From an uncultured Paracoccaceae bacterium (GTDB taxonomy: Bacteria > Pseudomonadota > Alphaproteobacteria > Rhodobacterales > Rhodobacteraceae), in NCBI GenBank assembly GCA_947493255.1, contig CANLQK010000005.1:1-64000 (forward strand): DNA of 64,000 nucleotides, in the 5' to 3' direction. The position numbers and the translations under genes were made by a program. Numbering within the stretch: position 1 is the first letter of the stretch; the number at the start of each line of letters is the position of its first letter. This document shows, piece after piece, positions 35,675 to 45,294 of this stretch. The notes beneath the pieces are model-generated. The model searched no databases, was not told where the DNA came from, and saw only the letters and a program-made list of their open reading frames with translations.

Positions 35675-37408
35675 TCAAAAATCCAATGCCGTTGGATCAT
35701 CAATGTCGCGCAACGCAATAGGCGTGTCTTGCGCTTTGGACAAAGACCAACGGATGCGCGTCGCATAAGACAAACTGCGACCGGATAAAACCACCTGTTG
35801 CGATGCGCGGGGCCTTAAACGCCCATTTTCTAGGTAAACTGACGGCTCCAGACGCATTTCTTGCGCACCATCTTGTCTGAACACCCAAATTTCACCAGAT
35901 TTTTGGGTCAACGAAATCGCCGCGCCCCCCAAATCGACCGCGGCTTCCACCTCCGGATGAAGATGGAATCGCACCGTCCAAGGAATACCTTGCAACGTCT
36001 CTGCGTCTAATGCCTTGTCAAAACGTTGCTCGTCTTTGGCGTTAAGGATAGTCAGAAGGTCTTCTCCCGCCAATGCTCGCCCATCTGCGGTAATGTCCAA
36101 TGTACGAACATGGGTCAGGCCATGCGATCGGCGATACCCGTCATGGGCGGTCGCGAGCCGTGTACCATCGGTCACGTCTCCAAACTCCGACTGAACCTCT
36201 TCCGGTCCGTCTTTCAACAATTCTTGTCCTGACCCATCTACAGATATGCGCGATGACGACACACCCTCGATCGATAGGGTCGAATGGCTTGGCGTTGCAC
36301 GCCCTGCCCTTCGCCACTCAGGTCCGAAACTTGTCCCCGACCCACAGTTTACAATCAATGGGCGCCGCCCAGACGTAAGTTCCATAGCCAGCGTAGACGC
36401 ATGGGCCTCTGTCGCGGATGCATCAGTCGGCGGGGAGGCAACATCAACAACAATCGATGTCCGCCCAGCGCTCAACCGGCCATACCCCATGTGCAACCCT
36501 TTCGTGGGTTGCTCATTTGATCCGACCGAAGCCAACGCTTGATCCAACCACCCATCAAGACCACGTCCCCCGCCATGAAAGCGGGCCAACCCACCATCGG
36601 CATGGCGCAACGCACGCAAAGTTGGGGCAATCCGGTGCATTGCTGACGACAGTGCCTCAGGAATTGGGTGTTCGGCGTCACGCAGTGCGGCCTCGACCCA
36701 AGTCAACAGCGTTAGAATGTCCAGTAACTCTTCTGGGTTGCGCGAAGAAATACCGCCATCAATCCCAATCTGGGTTTTGCAATCACGGTTAAGCATCGCA
36801 ATGGCTGGCTGAACATGATGTTCCATCCCTTGCAAGCTCAGCCCAGCGTAAATCATACCGGCTAAGGCTTCGAAACGGGGCAACCCAGCACGGGCAGCTT
36901 TCCAACGACGAGACAGAAAAATAGCCTGCTGCGCCGCAGACCGGAAATAGGCCTCGGATGCGACCTTATCTGCCCCCCGCAGCAAGAAGAAGCCATGGGC
37001 GATCCAGCGGATCAATCGCCGTCCCGTCAGATCAGGCGTCCATCCCGAACCCGTGCCAGTTCCATACCGCCTGATCCATTCCTGCATCCAGTCCTGCGCC
37101 GCGACGCGTGCCTTGTTGTCACCGACCGCGGCAAGGTCATCCAGCCAGTTGAAACCATGTGCCGTTTCGGTTGCGGTATCCACACGCGCTGCCGCATCCC
37201 ATATGTTAACACCGGGCGCTTCAATCAGATGGCCCGAGAACAGAAAATTACCCGCAAGCAGCTGTCGTCCACGTGCGAAATGCCCAATCATCTTGGGTTC
37301 TGGTGTCGACTGGAACGCAGTCGCAGGTCTGCTGCGCGCTGCAAGCCTTGCATGCAAACGGTTCATCAGACGCGCGCGTCTTGATTGAAAATCGGATGTT
37401 TCCACCAC
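35675..37408 (-). CDS. Heparinase II/III family protein
   Basis: A 577-residue protein with an N-terminal (alpha/alpha) toroid region and the C-terminal heparinase II/III-like beta-sandwich. Motifs include FARGRQLLAGNFLFSGHL-like strand, GYGRLSAGRTSIVVDV and the THVRTLDITADGRALAGED strand, with HxxRT and WxxxFHLHP typical of the family. No signal peptide is evident, unusual for a polysaccharide lyase. In Rhodobacterales it sits consistently between rsmB and purH, which suggests a core envelope or recycling role, though the substrate is unknown. Confidence 0.85.
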   Translation of the reverse strand: MVETSDFQSRRARLMNRLHARLAARSRPATAFQSTPEPKMIGHFARGRQLLAGNFLFSGHLIEAPGVNIWDAAARVDTATETAHGFNWLDDLAAVGDNKARVAAQDWMQEWIRRYGTGTGSGWTPDLTGRRLIRWIAHGFFLLRGADKVASEAYFRSAAQQAIFLSRRWKAARAGLPRFEALAGMIYAGLSLQGMEHHVQPAIAMLNRDCKTQIGIDGGISSRNPEELLDILTLLTWVEAALRDAEHPIPEALSSAMHRIAPTLRALRHADGGLARFHGGGRGLDGWLDQALASVGSNEQPTKGLHMGYGRLSAGRTSIVVDVASPPTDASATEAHASTLAMELTSGRRPLIVNCGSGTSFGPEWRRAGRATPSHSTLSIEGVSSSRISVDGSGQELLKDGPEEVQSEFGDVTDGTRLATAHDGYRRSHGLTHVRTLDITADGRALAGEDLLTILNAKDEQRFDKALDAETLQGIPWTVRFHLHPEVEAAVDLGGAAISLTQKSGEIWVFRQDGAQEMRLEPSVYLENGRLRPRASQQVVLSGRSLSYATRIRWSLSKAQDTPIALRDIDDPTALDF

Positions 37409-37478
37409 TTCTTTGCCTCTCGCCCGTGCTATTCAGCATCTTTGCGTTGGCAAACTATAGGACGAACGGTCGCCTAAG

Positions 37479-38777
37479 TCACGCAGGCTTTCGCAGCTGC
37501 GCGATGTAAAACCCATCCATACCGCCTAGATCACCCCAGTAATCAGGCCGCAATCGCAGGCCACCTTCTTCGGTCTGCCATGCGGCATCAACACCTGCGC
37601 GATCCAACGCCTTTGTTTCGACCGTTAAACCGGGGTGACGTGCCAATGCCTCGTCCACCTGCACCTCGCCCTCATCAGGCAATAGACTACAGGTGCAAAA
37701 CACCAACCGGCCGCCCGGTTTCAAAAGCCCCAAAGCATGGTCAATCATGCGCGCCTGCTGGTCGATCAATTCTCCGAATTCAGACCCATCTTTCGCGTAT
37801 GGCAAATCAGGGTGACGACGAATTGTTCCTGTTGCCGAACACGGCGCATCCAATAAAATGGCATCAAAACCGTCTGTCTCGAAATCGAACGCGTCACAAA
37901 CCACAGTCTCGGCTTTCAGTTTCACCCGTTCCAAATTCTCGGTCACTCGACGCATGCGGCCAACCGATGAATCCACGGCTGTCACCTCTGCCCCCGCCGC
38001 AGCAAGCTGCATCGTCTTGCCTCCCGGTGCAGCGCATAGGTCTAAAATCTTTTCACCTTTTTGCGGGTCCATCACCATAACAGGAATCGCTGCGGCCGCG
38101 TCTTGGACCCACCAATCGCCGTCCTCAAACCCTGCTAACGCAGAAACCTGCCCACCTTGCGCCAAACGCACAGATCCCGTCGGCAAAACTGTGCCACCCA
38201 GCGCCTTAGCAACCTCCGTTGCGTCCGTTTTCACGGTCAAATCTAACGGAGCGCCAGCAAACTGCGCCTTCTCCATCGCGGCGACAACTTCAGGGCCGTA
38301 ACCGTCTTTCAATGGGTTACGCAACCAACCAGGCATGCGCGGTATCGCCAATTTCGCCCAGCCGTCAGGCCCTTCCGCCGCGACTTTACGCAACACTGCG
38401 TTCACCATCCCCTTCATCGAAGACGTACGTTTGTTGCGGGCCGCCAATTCAACACCGGCATTCACAACGCCATGGGCGGCTTCACCACCGGCCAGTTCAA
38501 CAGTGCACAAACGCAGAATATTTCGCACAGCCAATGGCGGGGTCCGTTGCACAAACCGTGCCAACATCCGATCAGCGCGTGCGAGACCGCGAAGTGTTTC
38601 AATAGCCAACCGTTGCGCCCGTGCGCGATCTTCGGGAGACAGGTGTTGCAACGCCCCATCACCAATCAGTTCGGGCAACAGCTTGCCTTGTCCAGTCACC
38701 TGATCCAGCAGGTAAACGGCGGCTTTACGTGGGCCCAAACCTTGCTTGCTGCTGTTAGACTGACCTTGCTGCGACAT
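37479..38777 (-). CDS. rsmB: 16S rRNA (cytosine-C5)-methyltransferase RsmB-like
   Basis: An RsmB/NOP-family methyltransferase of 432 residues. An N-terminal NusB-like RNA-binding domain (~20-150) precedes the SAM-dependent domain. The catalytic cysteines lie in LLDAPCSATGTIRRHPDLPY (motif IV) and VFCTCSLLPDEGE (motif VI). The SAM site is DLCAAPGGKTMQLA. It would methylate a cytosine in 16S rRNA in the position served by RsmB in E. coli (C967). Confidence 0.93.
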   Translation of the reverse strand: MSQQGQSNSSKQGLGPRKAAVYLLDQVTGQGKLLPELIGDGALQHLSPEDRARAQRLAIETLRGLARADRMLARFVQRTPPLAVRNILRLCTVELAGGEAAHGVVNAGVELAARNKRTSSMKGMVNAVLRKVAAEGPDGWAKLAIPRMPGWLRNPLKDGYGPEVVAAMEKAQFAGAPLDLTVKTDATEVAKALGGTVLPTGSVRLAQGGQVSALAGFEDGDWWVQDAAAAIPVMVMDPQKGEKILDLCAAPGGKTMQLAAAGAEVTAVDSSVGRMRRVTENLERVKLKAETVVCDAFDFETDGFDAILLDAPCSATGTIRRHPDLPYAKDGSEFGELIDQQARMIDHALGLLKPGGRLVFCTCSLLPDEGEVQVDEALARHPGLTVETKALDRAGVDAAWQTEEGGLRLRPDYWGDLGGMDGFYIAQLRKPA

Positions 38778-38847
38778 TCGAAACCCCTTGGCTAATGATC
38801 CACGCGGCGTATATCACACAAGGAACCGCCGCAAGGAGACCCTCAAT

Positions 38848-39024
38848 ATGACCGAAACAAACAAAAACCTGCCTGCCGCCGCCCAGCGCGCCCTTGAAGA
38901 GGCCGAAGCCCGTCGCAAAGCAGACAAAGGTCTCAACCTGCAAGAAGAGCTTGGCGGCCGTGACGGCCCTGAACCTGTGCGCTTCGGTGATTGGGAACGC
39001 AAAGGCATCGCAGTCGATTTCTGA
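38848..39024 (+). CDS. DUF1674 / SDHAF4-like small protein
   Basis: A 58-residue protein with the C-terminal signature GGRDGPEPVRFGDWERKGIAVDF of DUF1674. Mitochondrial relatives (SDHAF4) help assemble flavinylated succinate dehydrogenase. The ATG at 38848 follows AAGGAGACCC; an ATG at 38788 is in frame but lies before that ribosome site. The N-terminal half is charged and helical. Divergent from rsmB. Confidence 0.85.
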   Translation: MTETNKNLPAAAQRALEEAEARRKADKGLNLQEELGGRDGPEPVRFGDWERKGIAVDF

Positions 39025-39035
39025 AGTAAAACGTC

Positions 39036-39353
39036 GTGATTATCGAAATTCGGAAATACACCCTGAAGCCGGGAAAACGCGACGATTTCATCGCATTCTT
39101 TAGCTCCACCAACGGTCCCGCCCTGCGAGATGCCGGGATGAAAGTATCTTTACCGATGCGAGATACCGAAGATGAAAATGTCGTTCACTGGATGCGGGGG
39201 TTTGAGACAGCGGCCCAACGCGACGCGATCAAAGACGCGTTTTATGCTGGCCCAGTTTGGTTGAACAAAATCGAACCTGTCGTCATGCCCATGATCGAAA
39301 GCTATGAAGCCTCGATCGTCGAAACATCGGCAGATTTCTTCGCACTATTATAG
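39036..39353 (+). CDS. NIPSNAP family protein
   Basis: A 105-residue dimeric alpha/beta-barrel (ferredoxin-like) protein of the NIPSNAP family. It begins EIRKYTLKPGKRDDF and contains the conserved VVHWMRGFETAAQRDAI. The start is a GTG at 39036, 11 bases after the DUF1674 stop. The biochemical role of bacterial members is not settled. Confidence 0.8.
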   Translation: MIIEIRKYTLKPGKRDDFIAFFSSTNGPALRDAGMKVSLPMRDTEDENVVHWMRGFETAAQRDAIKDAFYAGPVWLNKIEPVVMPMIESYEASIVETSADFFALL

Positions 39354-39373
39354 ATTTTGGCACGTCAAACGTT

Positions 39374-39733
39374 TCAGCGAATACGCAGAACAGCGTCTTC
39401 GCCAGCACCTTGATCCACCGTAAACCTGATCCGGTCACCGTCTAGCTCAACCAACTGGCAATTGTATTCAATTGCTGTGCCAGACCAATCCATATCTCGG
39501 CAAAAATATCCGTTCTCCCAGGCCCACGATCCTGAAATGTCCCAACCCATTGCCGTGCCCTCTATGGTCCCATTGGGCTCAACGTTTAACGTCAAACCAT
39601 ACAAGGCAATCTTCAAGTCTTTACCTCCGACAGCTGCAACAAATGCGCCTCGGTCGCTGATCCGTTCAAACGCAGCAGCGGATGTCGGCAAAGCAGCAAA
39701 AGTTAAAATCAGGTAACCAATCAAACGTAACAT
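39374..39733 (-). CDS. Exported protein downstream of dapB
   Basis: A 119-residue protein with a Sec signal (residues 1-21, ending AAAFE). The mature beta-rich part has two cysteines (YFCRDMDWSGTAIEYNC) likely to form a disulfide. Similar proteins behind dapB in this order are often labelled dihydrodipicolinate reductase by proximity, but it has no reductase motif. The function is unknown. It is 57 bases from the dapB stop on the same strand. Confidence 0.72.
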   Translation of the reverse strand: MLRLIGYLILTFAALPTSAAAFERISDRGAFVAAVGGKDLKIALYGLTLNVEPNGTIEGTAMGWDISGSWAWENGYFCRDMDWSGTAIEYNCQLVELDGDRIRFTVDQGAGEDAVLRIR

Positions 39734-39790
39734 AGTCGGGTCCTCTACAAGCGTGAGATACCCTTTCTACGAACGATGTTACGTTTTGGT

Positions 39791-40609
39791 TCACTCGTCA
39801 GATAAACCCAACACATCTAACATGTTATACGAACCGGCAGGTTTGCCTTGGCCCCAGATCGCCGCTTTCAACGCACCACGTGCGAAAATCGTGCGATCTG
39901 TCGCAATATGAGTTAACTTGATCCGTTCACCGGCGGCAGCGAACAATACGTCATGTTCACCCACAATATCTCCACCACGAATCGCACTAAATCCGATGTC
40001 GCCACGTTTACGTGCACCGGTAATACCATCGCGGCCGCTATCGCTTACGTCTTTTAGGTCCACGCCACGCCCTTCGGCAGCGGCTTCACCCAGCATTAAC
40101 GCCGTCCCTGATGGCGCATCAACTTTGTGATGGTGGTGCGCCTCAATCACTTCGATGTCGAAATCTTCGTCCAACGCTGCGGCGACTTTTTTGGTTAACA
40201 AGGTCAAAAGGTTCACACCGAGCGACATGTTCCCAGCGCGCACAATAACGCCTTTTTCAGCGGTAGCGTTCAACGCGGCAATATCATCATCTGTAAGGCC
40301 TGTTGTTCCGATAACATGAACCAAACCCGCTTTTGCGGCCAGTTCAGCAAAGGCCACGGTCGCGGCGGGGGCCGTGAAATCAATCACCGCCTGCGCACCA
40401 GAAAATGTGTCCGCAACGTTATCGCTTACGCTTACACCAACCGCAGCACCGCCCATAGCGACGCCAACATCTTGGCCGACCCAATCATGGCCCTCACGCT
40501 CCAGAACACCTGCCAGTTTGCATGTGTCAGATGCCAGCACAGATTTAATCAACATCTGGCCCATCCGGCCGGATCCACCGGTAATCACAATCCCTGGTAC
40601 GTCTGACAT
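39791..40609 (-). CDS. dapB: 4-hydroxy-tetrahydrodipicolinate reductase
   Basis: DapB reduces hydroxy-tetrahydrodipicolinate in the lysine/diaminopimelate pathway. The 272-residue protein has the nucleotide-binding [10 protein letters not shown], the conserved [15 protein letters not shown] active-site block and the C-terminal [19 protein letters not shown] substrate region. The ATG at 40609 follows GGAAGGAAATAAG; an in-frame GTG at 40627 is excluded because it lies before that site. Confidence 0.97.
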   Translation of the reverse strand: MSDVPGIVITGGSGRMGQMLIKSVLASDTCKLAGVLEREGHDWVGQDVGVAMGGAAVGVSVSDNVADTFSGAQAVIDFTAPAATVAFAELAAKAGLVHVIGTTGLTDDDIAALNATAEKGVIVRAGNMSLGVNLLTLLTKKVAAALDEDFDIEVIEAHHHHKVDAPSGTALMLGEAAAEGRGVDLKDVSDSGRDGITGARKRGDIGFSAIRGGDIVGEHDVLFAAAGERIKLTHIATDRTIFARGALKAAIWGQGKPAGSYNMLDVLGLSDE

Positions 40610-40678
40610 CTTATTTCCTTCCGTCACATCTTTGCGCAGCCGCTTGGCAAATCGCTGTCATCTGCTTACATGCTCCCC

Positions 40679-41095
40679 ATGGCAAAGAATAGTTTTCAAG
40701 GCAAGGACGGCCCCTCCCAAAGACAGCTCCGCGTAGGCGAGCTGATCCGACGCACGCTGTCCGAACTCCTCCAGCGCGGCGAGGTCCACGACCCCGACCT
40801 GCAAAAAATGTCCATTACAGTGGGCGAAGTGCGCATGACACCCGATCTGTCCATCGCGACCGCATTCGTTCTGCCTTTGGGCGGCAAAGACGCGGATTTA
40901 GCGATTGCGGCATTGGCCCGCAACAAGGGCGAGCTGCGTCACCTCATCACCAAAGGCATGAAGCTCAAACATGCGCCCGACCTTCGGTTCCGCATCGACG
41001 ATATGTATGACCGAATGGATGCAACACGCGCTATGTTCGCCGACGAACGCGTTGCACGCGACTTGCGCGACGGTTCACAGGACACAGACGACTGA
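40679..41095 (+). CDS. rbfA: Ribosome-binding factor A
   Basis: RbfA aids maturation of the 16S rRNA 5' end in the 30S subunit. The 138-residue protein has the KH-type fold with the signature SITVGEVRMTPDLSIATAFV and the conserved SQRQLRVGELIRRTLSELL helix. The start at the ATG at 40679 fits family length better than the ATG at 40670. It is coupled to the downstream DUF2233 gene by a one-base overlap (TGATG). Confidence 0.93.
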   Translation: MAKNSFQGKDGPSQRQLRVGELIRRTLSELLQRGEVHDPDLQKMSITVGEVRMTPDLSIATAFVLPLGGKDADLAIAALARNKGELRHLITKGMKLKHAPDLRFRIDDMYDRMDATRAMFADERVARDLRDGSQDTDD

Positions 41096-41802
41096 TGCGT
41101 TGGCTGGTTGGTCTCCTCATGTTGGCAGCTTCCCCCGCGGTGGCTGTCACCTGTGAAGACATCGACCATCGTGGCACGTCATTCACCGTGTGCGACGTTG
41201 CCGCAACCGAAGACCTGCAGTTATTCTTGCGCAATGCTAATGGCGAAATCCTAGGCAGCTTTAATGCCGTCGAACGTGACCAATCCCGTAACCTGCTCTT
41301 CGCAATGAATGCAGGTATGTATCATGAAAATCGCGCACCAGTCGGCCACTACATCGAGGACGGTGTGCAAGAAATGCGCGTCATCCCCAACGCAGGGCCC
41401 GGTAATTTCGGGCTCCTGCCCAACGGTGTCTTTTGCATTGCAGACACCCTTCGTGTTTATGAAACCCTCGATTACCAAGCGCGCGAACCCAATTGTACGC
41501 ACGCCACACAATCTGGCCCGATGCTCGTCATCAACGGCGCCCTTCACCACAAGTTCATTGAAGGCGGCACATCCAAACATGTTCGCAATGGTGTCGGCAC
41601 AACGGCTGATGGCAGCCGCGCGGTGTTTGCCATTTCTAACGAACCGGTCAATTTCTACGACTTCGGCACCTTGTTTCGCGACCGCCTCAGTCTGCCCAAT
41701 GCGCTGTTCTTCGATGGCAACATCAGCCGCATGTACGATCGTGCCTCTGGCAGGTCCGATTTTGGCTGGCAATTAGGGCCCATTGTCGGTGTGCTCGAAT
41801 AG
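41095..41802 (+). CDS. Exported phosphodiester glycosidase family protein (DUF2233)
   Basis: A 235-residue protein with a signal peptide (MRWLVGLLMLAASPAVA) and the NAGPA/DUF2233 fold. Family landmarks are FAMNAGMYHENRAPVG, ATQSGPMLVINGALH, RNGVG and ALFFDGNISRMY. Relatives remove N-acetylglucosamine phosphodiester caps or act on related sugar phosphates. Its place between rbfA and truB is typical of Rhodobacterales. Periplasmic substrate unknown. Confidence 0.85.
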   Translation: MRWLVGLLMLAASPAVAVTCEDIDHRGTSFTVCDVAATEDLQLFLRNANGEILGSFNAVERDQSRNLLFAMNAGMYHENRAPVGHYIEDGVQEMRVIPNAGPGNFGLLPNGVFCIADTLRVYETLDYQAREPNCTHATQSGPMLVINGALHHKFIEGGTSKHVRNGVGTTADGSRAVFAISNEPVNFYDFGTLFRDRLSLPNALFFDGNISRMYDRASGRSDFGWQLGPIVGVLE

Positions 41803-41867
41803 CGCCTGCTTGACGCGCACCACCACCTCAGCTACCTCGCCCGCTTGATTATACAGCCGGAGGCCAC

Positions 41868-42770
41868 ATGGCACGTAAACGCAAAGGACGCGACCTTCAC
41901 GGGTGGCTTGTGGTGGACAAACCTGCCGGGATCACCTCAACCTCTGTGGTCAACAAGGTGCGCTGGGCGCTTGATGCCAAAAAGGCAGGCCATGCAGGCA
42001 CCCTCGATCCAGAAGCAACCGGCGTTTTGGCAGTTGCATTGGGCGAGGCGACAAAAACCGTCCCCTACATCACAGACGCGCTAAAGGCGTACACTTTCAC
42101 CGTGCGCCTTGGTCAAAAAACCAATACCGATGACGCCGAAGGCGAAGTCATCGCCGAAAGCGCGGATCGCCCAACCGATGACGACATCAAAGCCAACCTT
42201 GGCCAGTTTGTTGGTGACATCATGCAAATTCCTCCGGCGTTCTCTGCCGTGAAAATCGATGGACAACGCGCCTATAAACGTGCCCGTGATGGCGAAGAAT
42301 TCGAAATTGCAGCGCGTCCGCTATGGGTAGAAGAACTGCTGTTGGTTGACCGCCCCGATGCGGACCACGTCACCCTTGAAATGACCTGCGGCAAAGGCGG
42401 CTATGTCCGCTCAATCGCCCGCGATTTGGGTGACGCGCTGGGCTGTCATGGGCACGTCCGCGAACTGCGTCGCGTTTGGTCCGGCCCCTTTGATGCCAAA
42501 GACGGCGTTAGCCTCGAACAGCTCGATGAACACGCGAAAACCGAAGCCCTCGACCATCTCATCTTGCCGCTGGAAGCAGGTCTCGATGACCTGCCACGCG
42601 TCCATTGCCCCGAATCAAGCATCACAAAACTACGCAACGGCAATCCAGCGATGGTTATGGGTGATGTCGAATACGGTGAAGAATGTTGGGCCGCCCATGG
42701 CGATACGGCAATTGCTGTCGGTACGTTCAAATCAGGCGAACTACACCCATCACGCGTTTTCGTGCGTTAA
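41868..42770 (+). CDS. truB: tRNA pseudouridine(55) synthase
   Basis: TruB makes the T-loop pseudouridine at position 55 of tRNAs. The 300-residue protein begins with [20 protein letters not shown]. The catalytic aspartate is in [17 protein letters not shown], and later blocks are [19 protein letters not shown] and [12 protein letters not shown]. Its last four bases overlap the convergent VOC gene. Confidence 0.96.
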   Translation: MARKRKGRDLHGWLVVDKPAGITSTSVVNKVRWALDAKKAGHAGTLDPEATGVLAVALGEATKTVPYITDALKAYTFTVRLGQKTNTDDAEGEVIAESADRPTDDDIKANLGQFVGDIMQIPPAFSAVKIDGQRAYKRARDGEEFEIAARPLWVEELLLVDRPDADHVTLEMTCGKGGYVRSIARDLGDALGCHGHVRELRRVWSGPFDAKDGVSLEQLDEHAKTEALDHLILPLEAGLDDLPRVHCPESSITKLRNGNPAMVMGDVEYGEECWAAHGDTAIAVGTFKSGELHPSRVFVR

Positions 42771-43135
42771 CGATGTTGGTCGATCAAGATCGGGTTCCCG
42801 TCAGGATCAGTCACAACAAATGACCCAATGCCCGCGTCACCGCCCTGTTCATGGCTCACCTCATGGCCAGCAGCTTTGACCTTAGCCTTGATGTCACGCA
42901 CGTCGTCGAACGGATCAACCTCACCGGCCGACTGATCCCAGCCGGGGTTGAACGTCAACATGTTGCGCTCAAACATGCCTTGAAACAGGCCAATCAACGT
43001 TTCTCCATTTTTCATGATCGCAAAACCATGTTCGGCGTCGCCGCCAAATTTAGTGAACCCTAAAACTTCGTAAAACGCGATCGACCTAGAAAGATCTTTC
43101 ACGGTCAAACTCACTGAAAACGCACCTAGTCGCAT
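42767..43135 (-). CDS. VOC superfamily (glyoxalase-like) protein
   Basis: A 122-residue vicinal-oxygen-chelate protein with two beta-alpha-beta-beta-beta units ([20 protein letters not shown] and a C-terminal [14 protein letters not shown]). Start at the ATG at 43135, preceded by AAGGAGAGGG. The usual metal ligands are incomplete, so it could be a catalytic or binding member such as a bleomycin-resistance-like protein. It overlaps the truB end on the opposite strand. Confidence 0.78.
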   Translation of the reverse strand: MRLGAFSVSLTVKDLSRSIAFYEVLGFTKFGGDAEHGFAIMKNGETLIGLFQGMFERNMLTFNPGWDQSAGEVDPFDDVRDIKAKVKAAGHEVSHEQGGDAGIGSFVVTDPDGNPILIDQHR

Positions 43136-43200
43136 AACCCTCTCCTTCATGTTTCTCCTGCACACTAGCACATTTTCGCCCTGCGCGGCATAACCCCTTC

Positions 43201-43710
43201 ATGATCACACGCACGCACACTAAGGGCGACGCCCCATCAACCGCCGTCTACTCAGATTGTGAACGATATCGATACTCCCTCACCCGCGTCTGGGATGAAA
43301 CAGGCACCCGTGTGCATTTTGTAATGCTCAATCCATCCACCGCGACCGAGGTTCAAAACGATCCCACTGTCGAACGCTGCGAACGGCGTGCCCGCACGTT
43401 GGGGCATGGTGCATTTCGGGTCACCAATATCTTTGCGTGGCGCGATACAGATCCTCGAAAAATGCGCGCAGCGGACGATCCAATCGGCCCGCATAACGAC
43501 ACGACGATCTATGAAGGTGCCGAATGGGCTGACGTTACCATTTGCGCATGGGGCACCCATGGGGAACATCGCGGCAGAGGTGAATTCGTGACGAACCTTC
43601 TGCGCAAAACCGAGGTCCCGCTATACCACTTGGGTCTTAGCAAGGCTGGTCACCCCAAACATCCCCTCTACATCGCCTATGCGCAAACCCCAGAGCTCTG
43701 GCAAAAATAA
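43201..43710 (+). CDS. DUF1643 family protein
   Basis: A 169-residue protein that matches DUF1643 through YRYSLTRVWDE, VMLNPSTATEVQNDPTVERC, NIFAWRDTDPRKM and HLGLSKAGHPKHPLYI. It probably has a cytosolic alpha/beta fold. No function is established for the family. It has no signal peptide. Confidence 0.83.
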   Translation: MITRTHTKGDAPSTAVYSDCERYRYSLTRVWDETGTRVHFVMLNPSTATEVQNDPTVERCERRARTLGHGAFRVTNIFAWRDTDPRKMRAADDPIGPHNDTTIYEGAEWADVTICAWGTHGEHRGRGEFVTNLLRKTEVPLYHLGLSKAGHPKHPLYIAYAQTPELWQK

Positions 43711-43848
43711 TCCCATCAGAGAGGGCCGCGTTAACCATTAGACGCGATTTCTGCGCTATCAGCTTAGATAATCTGTTAGTATCCGCTTGTTCTTAGCGGC
43801 TCCCGCCTCGAAACCAGCAATCGCCGCACATCGTGAAAGCTCTGTCTT

Positions 43849-44703
43849 ATGTTAGCATTACTCGGTCTTTTCGGAATCGCGTTGGCAGGTACAGCCGTCG
43901 TCGGCATTGGCTCGCAATCGGATCAAGCAGAAGACGCTGCTCCCGACGGACCGGAAGATGATGATTTAGAATTCATTGACTTGCCAGATGATGACCCATC
44001 ACCGGACGACCCACTCGTTGGCTACGGCGATAACGGCAACAACGAAATTTCGGGCGGAAATCTTGACGATTACATCGACGGTCTGGGCGGCAACGATGTG
44101 TTGGTAGGCCAAGAAGGCGATGACCAAATCGAAGGCGGCCGTGGTGACGATACCATGACCGGCGACGAGGGCGACGATCTTCTAAATGGCCACGTCGGGG
44201 ACGACGACATGTATGGCGGCGACGGCGATGACGCTTTGCAAGGTGGCGACGGCGACGATTTTTTGAGTGGCGGTTATGACGATGACGACCTGCTTGGCGG
44301 GCATGGCAACGACACCGTCATTGGCGGCGCAGGCAACGACAACTTGCAAGGAAGCGAGGGTGACGATGTCATCGACGGCGTCACTGGCGAAGGCATCGCA
44401 GAGAAAGACTATCTGAATGGAAGCGAAGGCAATGACCACCTGATTGGCAACGACGGTGATGTCATGACAGGGGGCGACGACGCGGACATATTTGAAATCG
44501 CTCAAGGCACAGTCGAAGTCATGGACTTTTCGGCAGATGATATCATCGTGTTAAACTACGAAGGCGCAGAACCTGAACTCACGTCAGAAGTCACCTCTAC
44601 GGGCGTTACGATCCTTGCCGACGGCAAACCTGTCGCTACGTTGTTCGGGGTTTCATCCTTTGATGTTGACAATGTCCAGTTGGTGCAAGCCACCGCTGCC
44701 TAG
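43849..44703 (+). CDS. RTX-type calcium-binding repeat protein
   Basis: A 284-residue, strongly acidic protein. An N-terminal hydrophobic stretch (LALLGLFGIALAGTAVVGI) leads into an acidic linker, then at least ten GGxGxDxL-like nonapeptide repeats (residues ~65-205, e.g. GGDGDDALQGGDGDDFL), followed by a beta-rich tail. The repeats bind calcium and fold outside the cell, typically after type I secretion. No cognate ABC or membrane-fusion genes are in view, and whether the N-terminal segment is a signal or an anchor is unclear. Confidence 0.85.
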   Translation: MLALLGLFGIALAGTAVVGIGSQSDQAEDAAPDGPEDDDLEFIDLPDDDPSPDDPLVGYGDNGNNEISGGNLDDYIDGLGGNDVLVGQEGDDQIEGGRGDDTMTGDEGDDLLNGHVGDDDMYGGDGDDALQGGDGDDFLSGGYDDDDLLGGHGNDTVIGGAGNDNLQGSEGDDVIDGVTGEGIAEKDYLNGSEGNDHLIGNDGDVMTGGDDADIFEIAQGTVEVMDFSADDIIVLNYEGAEPELTSEVTSTGVTILADGKPVATLFGVSSFDVDNVQLVQATAA

Positions 44704-44720
44704 GCCGCGCATTAAAACCT

Positions 44721-44749
44721 TTGCCAAATCTATAGAATCTTCCTATACG
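44721..44749 (+). promoter_or_regulatory. Candidate sigma-70 promoter of rpsO
   Basis: TTGCCA and TATACG are spaced by 17 bases and end about 100 bases before the rpsO start, leaving a leader long enough for S15 feedback control of its own translation. Confidence 0.5.
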
Positions 44750-44847
44750 CCCTCATCTGCGTTGCATCTGCTCGCAGATCACCCTCCACGGGCCCTGCTG
44801 GACGACATCCCGGCTTGTGCCATTAACCCTTAACCAAGGAGACCCCG

Positions 44848-45117
44848 ATGTCGATTACTGTTGAAGAAAAAACACGCCTGATGAAAGAATTCGCGATTAA
44901 AGAAGGTGACACTGGTTCGCCGGAAGTACAGGTCGCGATCCTGACATCACGCATTGCTACCCTGACAGAGCACTTCAAGACCCACAAAAAAGACAACCAC
45001 GGTCGCCGTGGCCTTTTGAAAATGGTTGCTCTGCGCCGGAAACTTCTGGATTACACCAAAGCCAAAGATGAGGCCCGTTACCAGGACCTGATCAAGCGTT
45101 TGGGCATTCGTCGCTAA
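44848..45117 (+). CDS. rpsO: 30S ribosomal protein S15
   Basis: An 89-residue primary 16S-binding protein with the family's [18 protein letters not shown] and [24 protein letters not shown] segments. A clear AAGGAGA ribosome site precedes the ATG. A terminator follows immediately, so it is a monocistronic unit. Confidence 0.98.
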   Translation: MSITVEEKTRLMKEFAIKEGDTGSPEVQVAILTSRIATLTEHFKTHKKDNHGRRGLLKMVALRRKLLDYTKAKDEARYQDLIKRLGIRR

Positions 45118-45142
45118 GACGAACATCCATCGAATTTCGGAA

Positions 45143-45173
45143 AACCGCCCTGCTTTGCATGGGCGGTTTTTTG
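45143..45173 (+). terminator. Terminator after rpsO
   Basis: AACCGCCC and GGGCGGTT form the stem around a ten-base loop, followed by six Ts. Confidence 0.92.
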
Positions 45174-45294
45174 TTGCCTAAAACTACGGGCAACGCCCCA
45201 TTCTGGCCAAATTCCTTTGTTACCCCCCTGCCAACGCGGACATCAGAGCCATTCAAAACAGGCCGTCCCACCAACCGAGCAGAGCAGAAAACCA

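Noticed and set aside
44030-44470. Regular repeats suggesting a CRISPR-like array
   Set aside because: The periodicity is nine codons encoding GGxGxDxL motifs of the RTX protein; spacers and identical repeats are absent.
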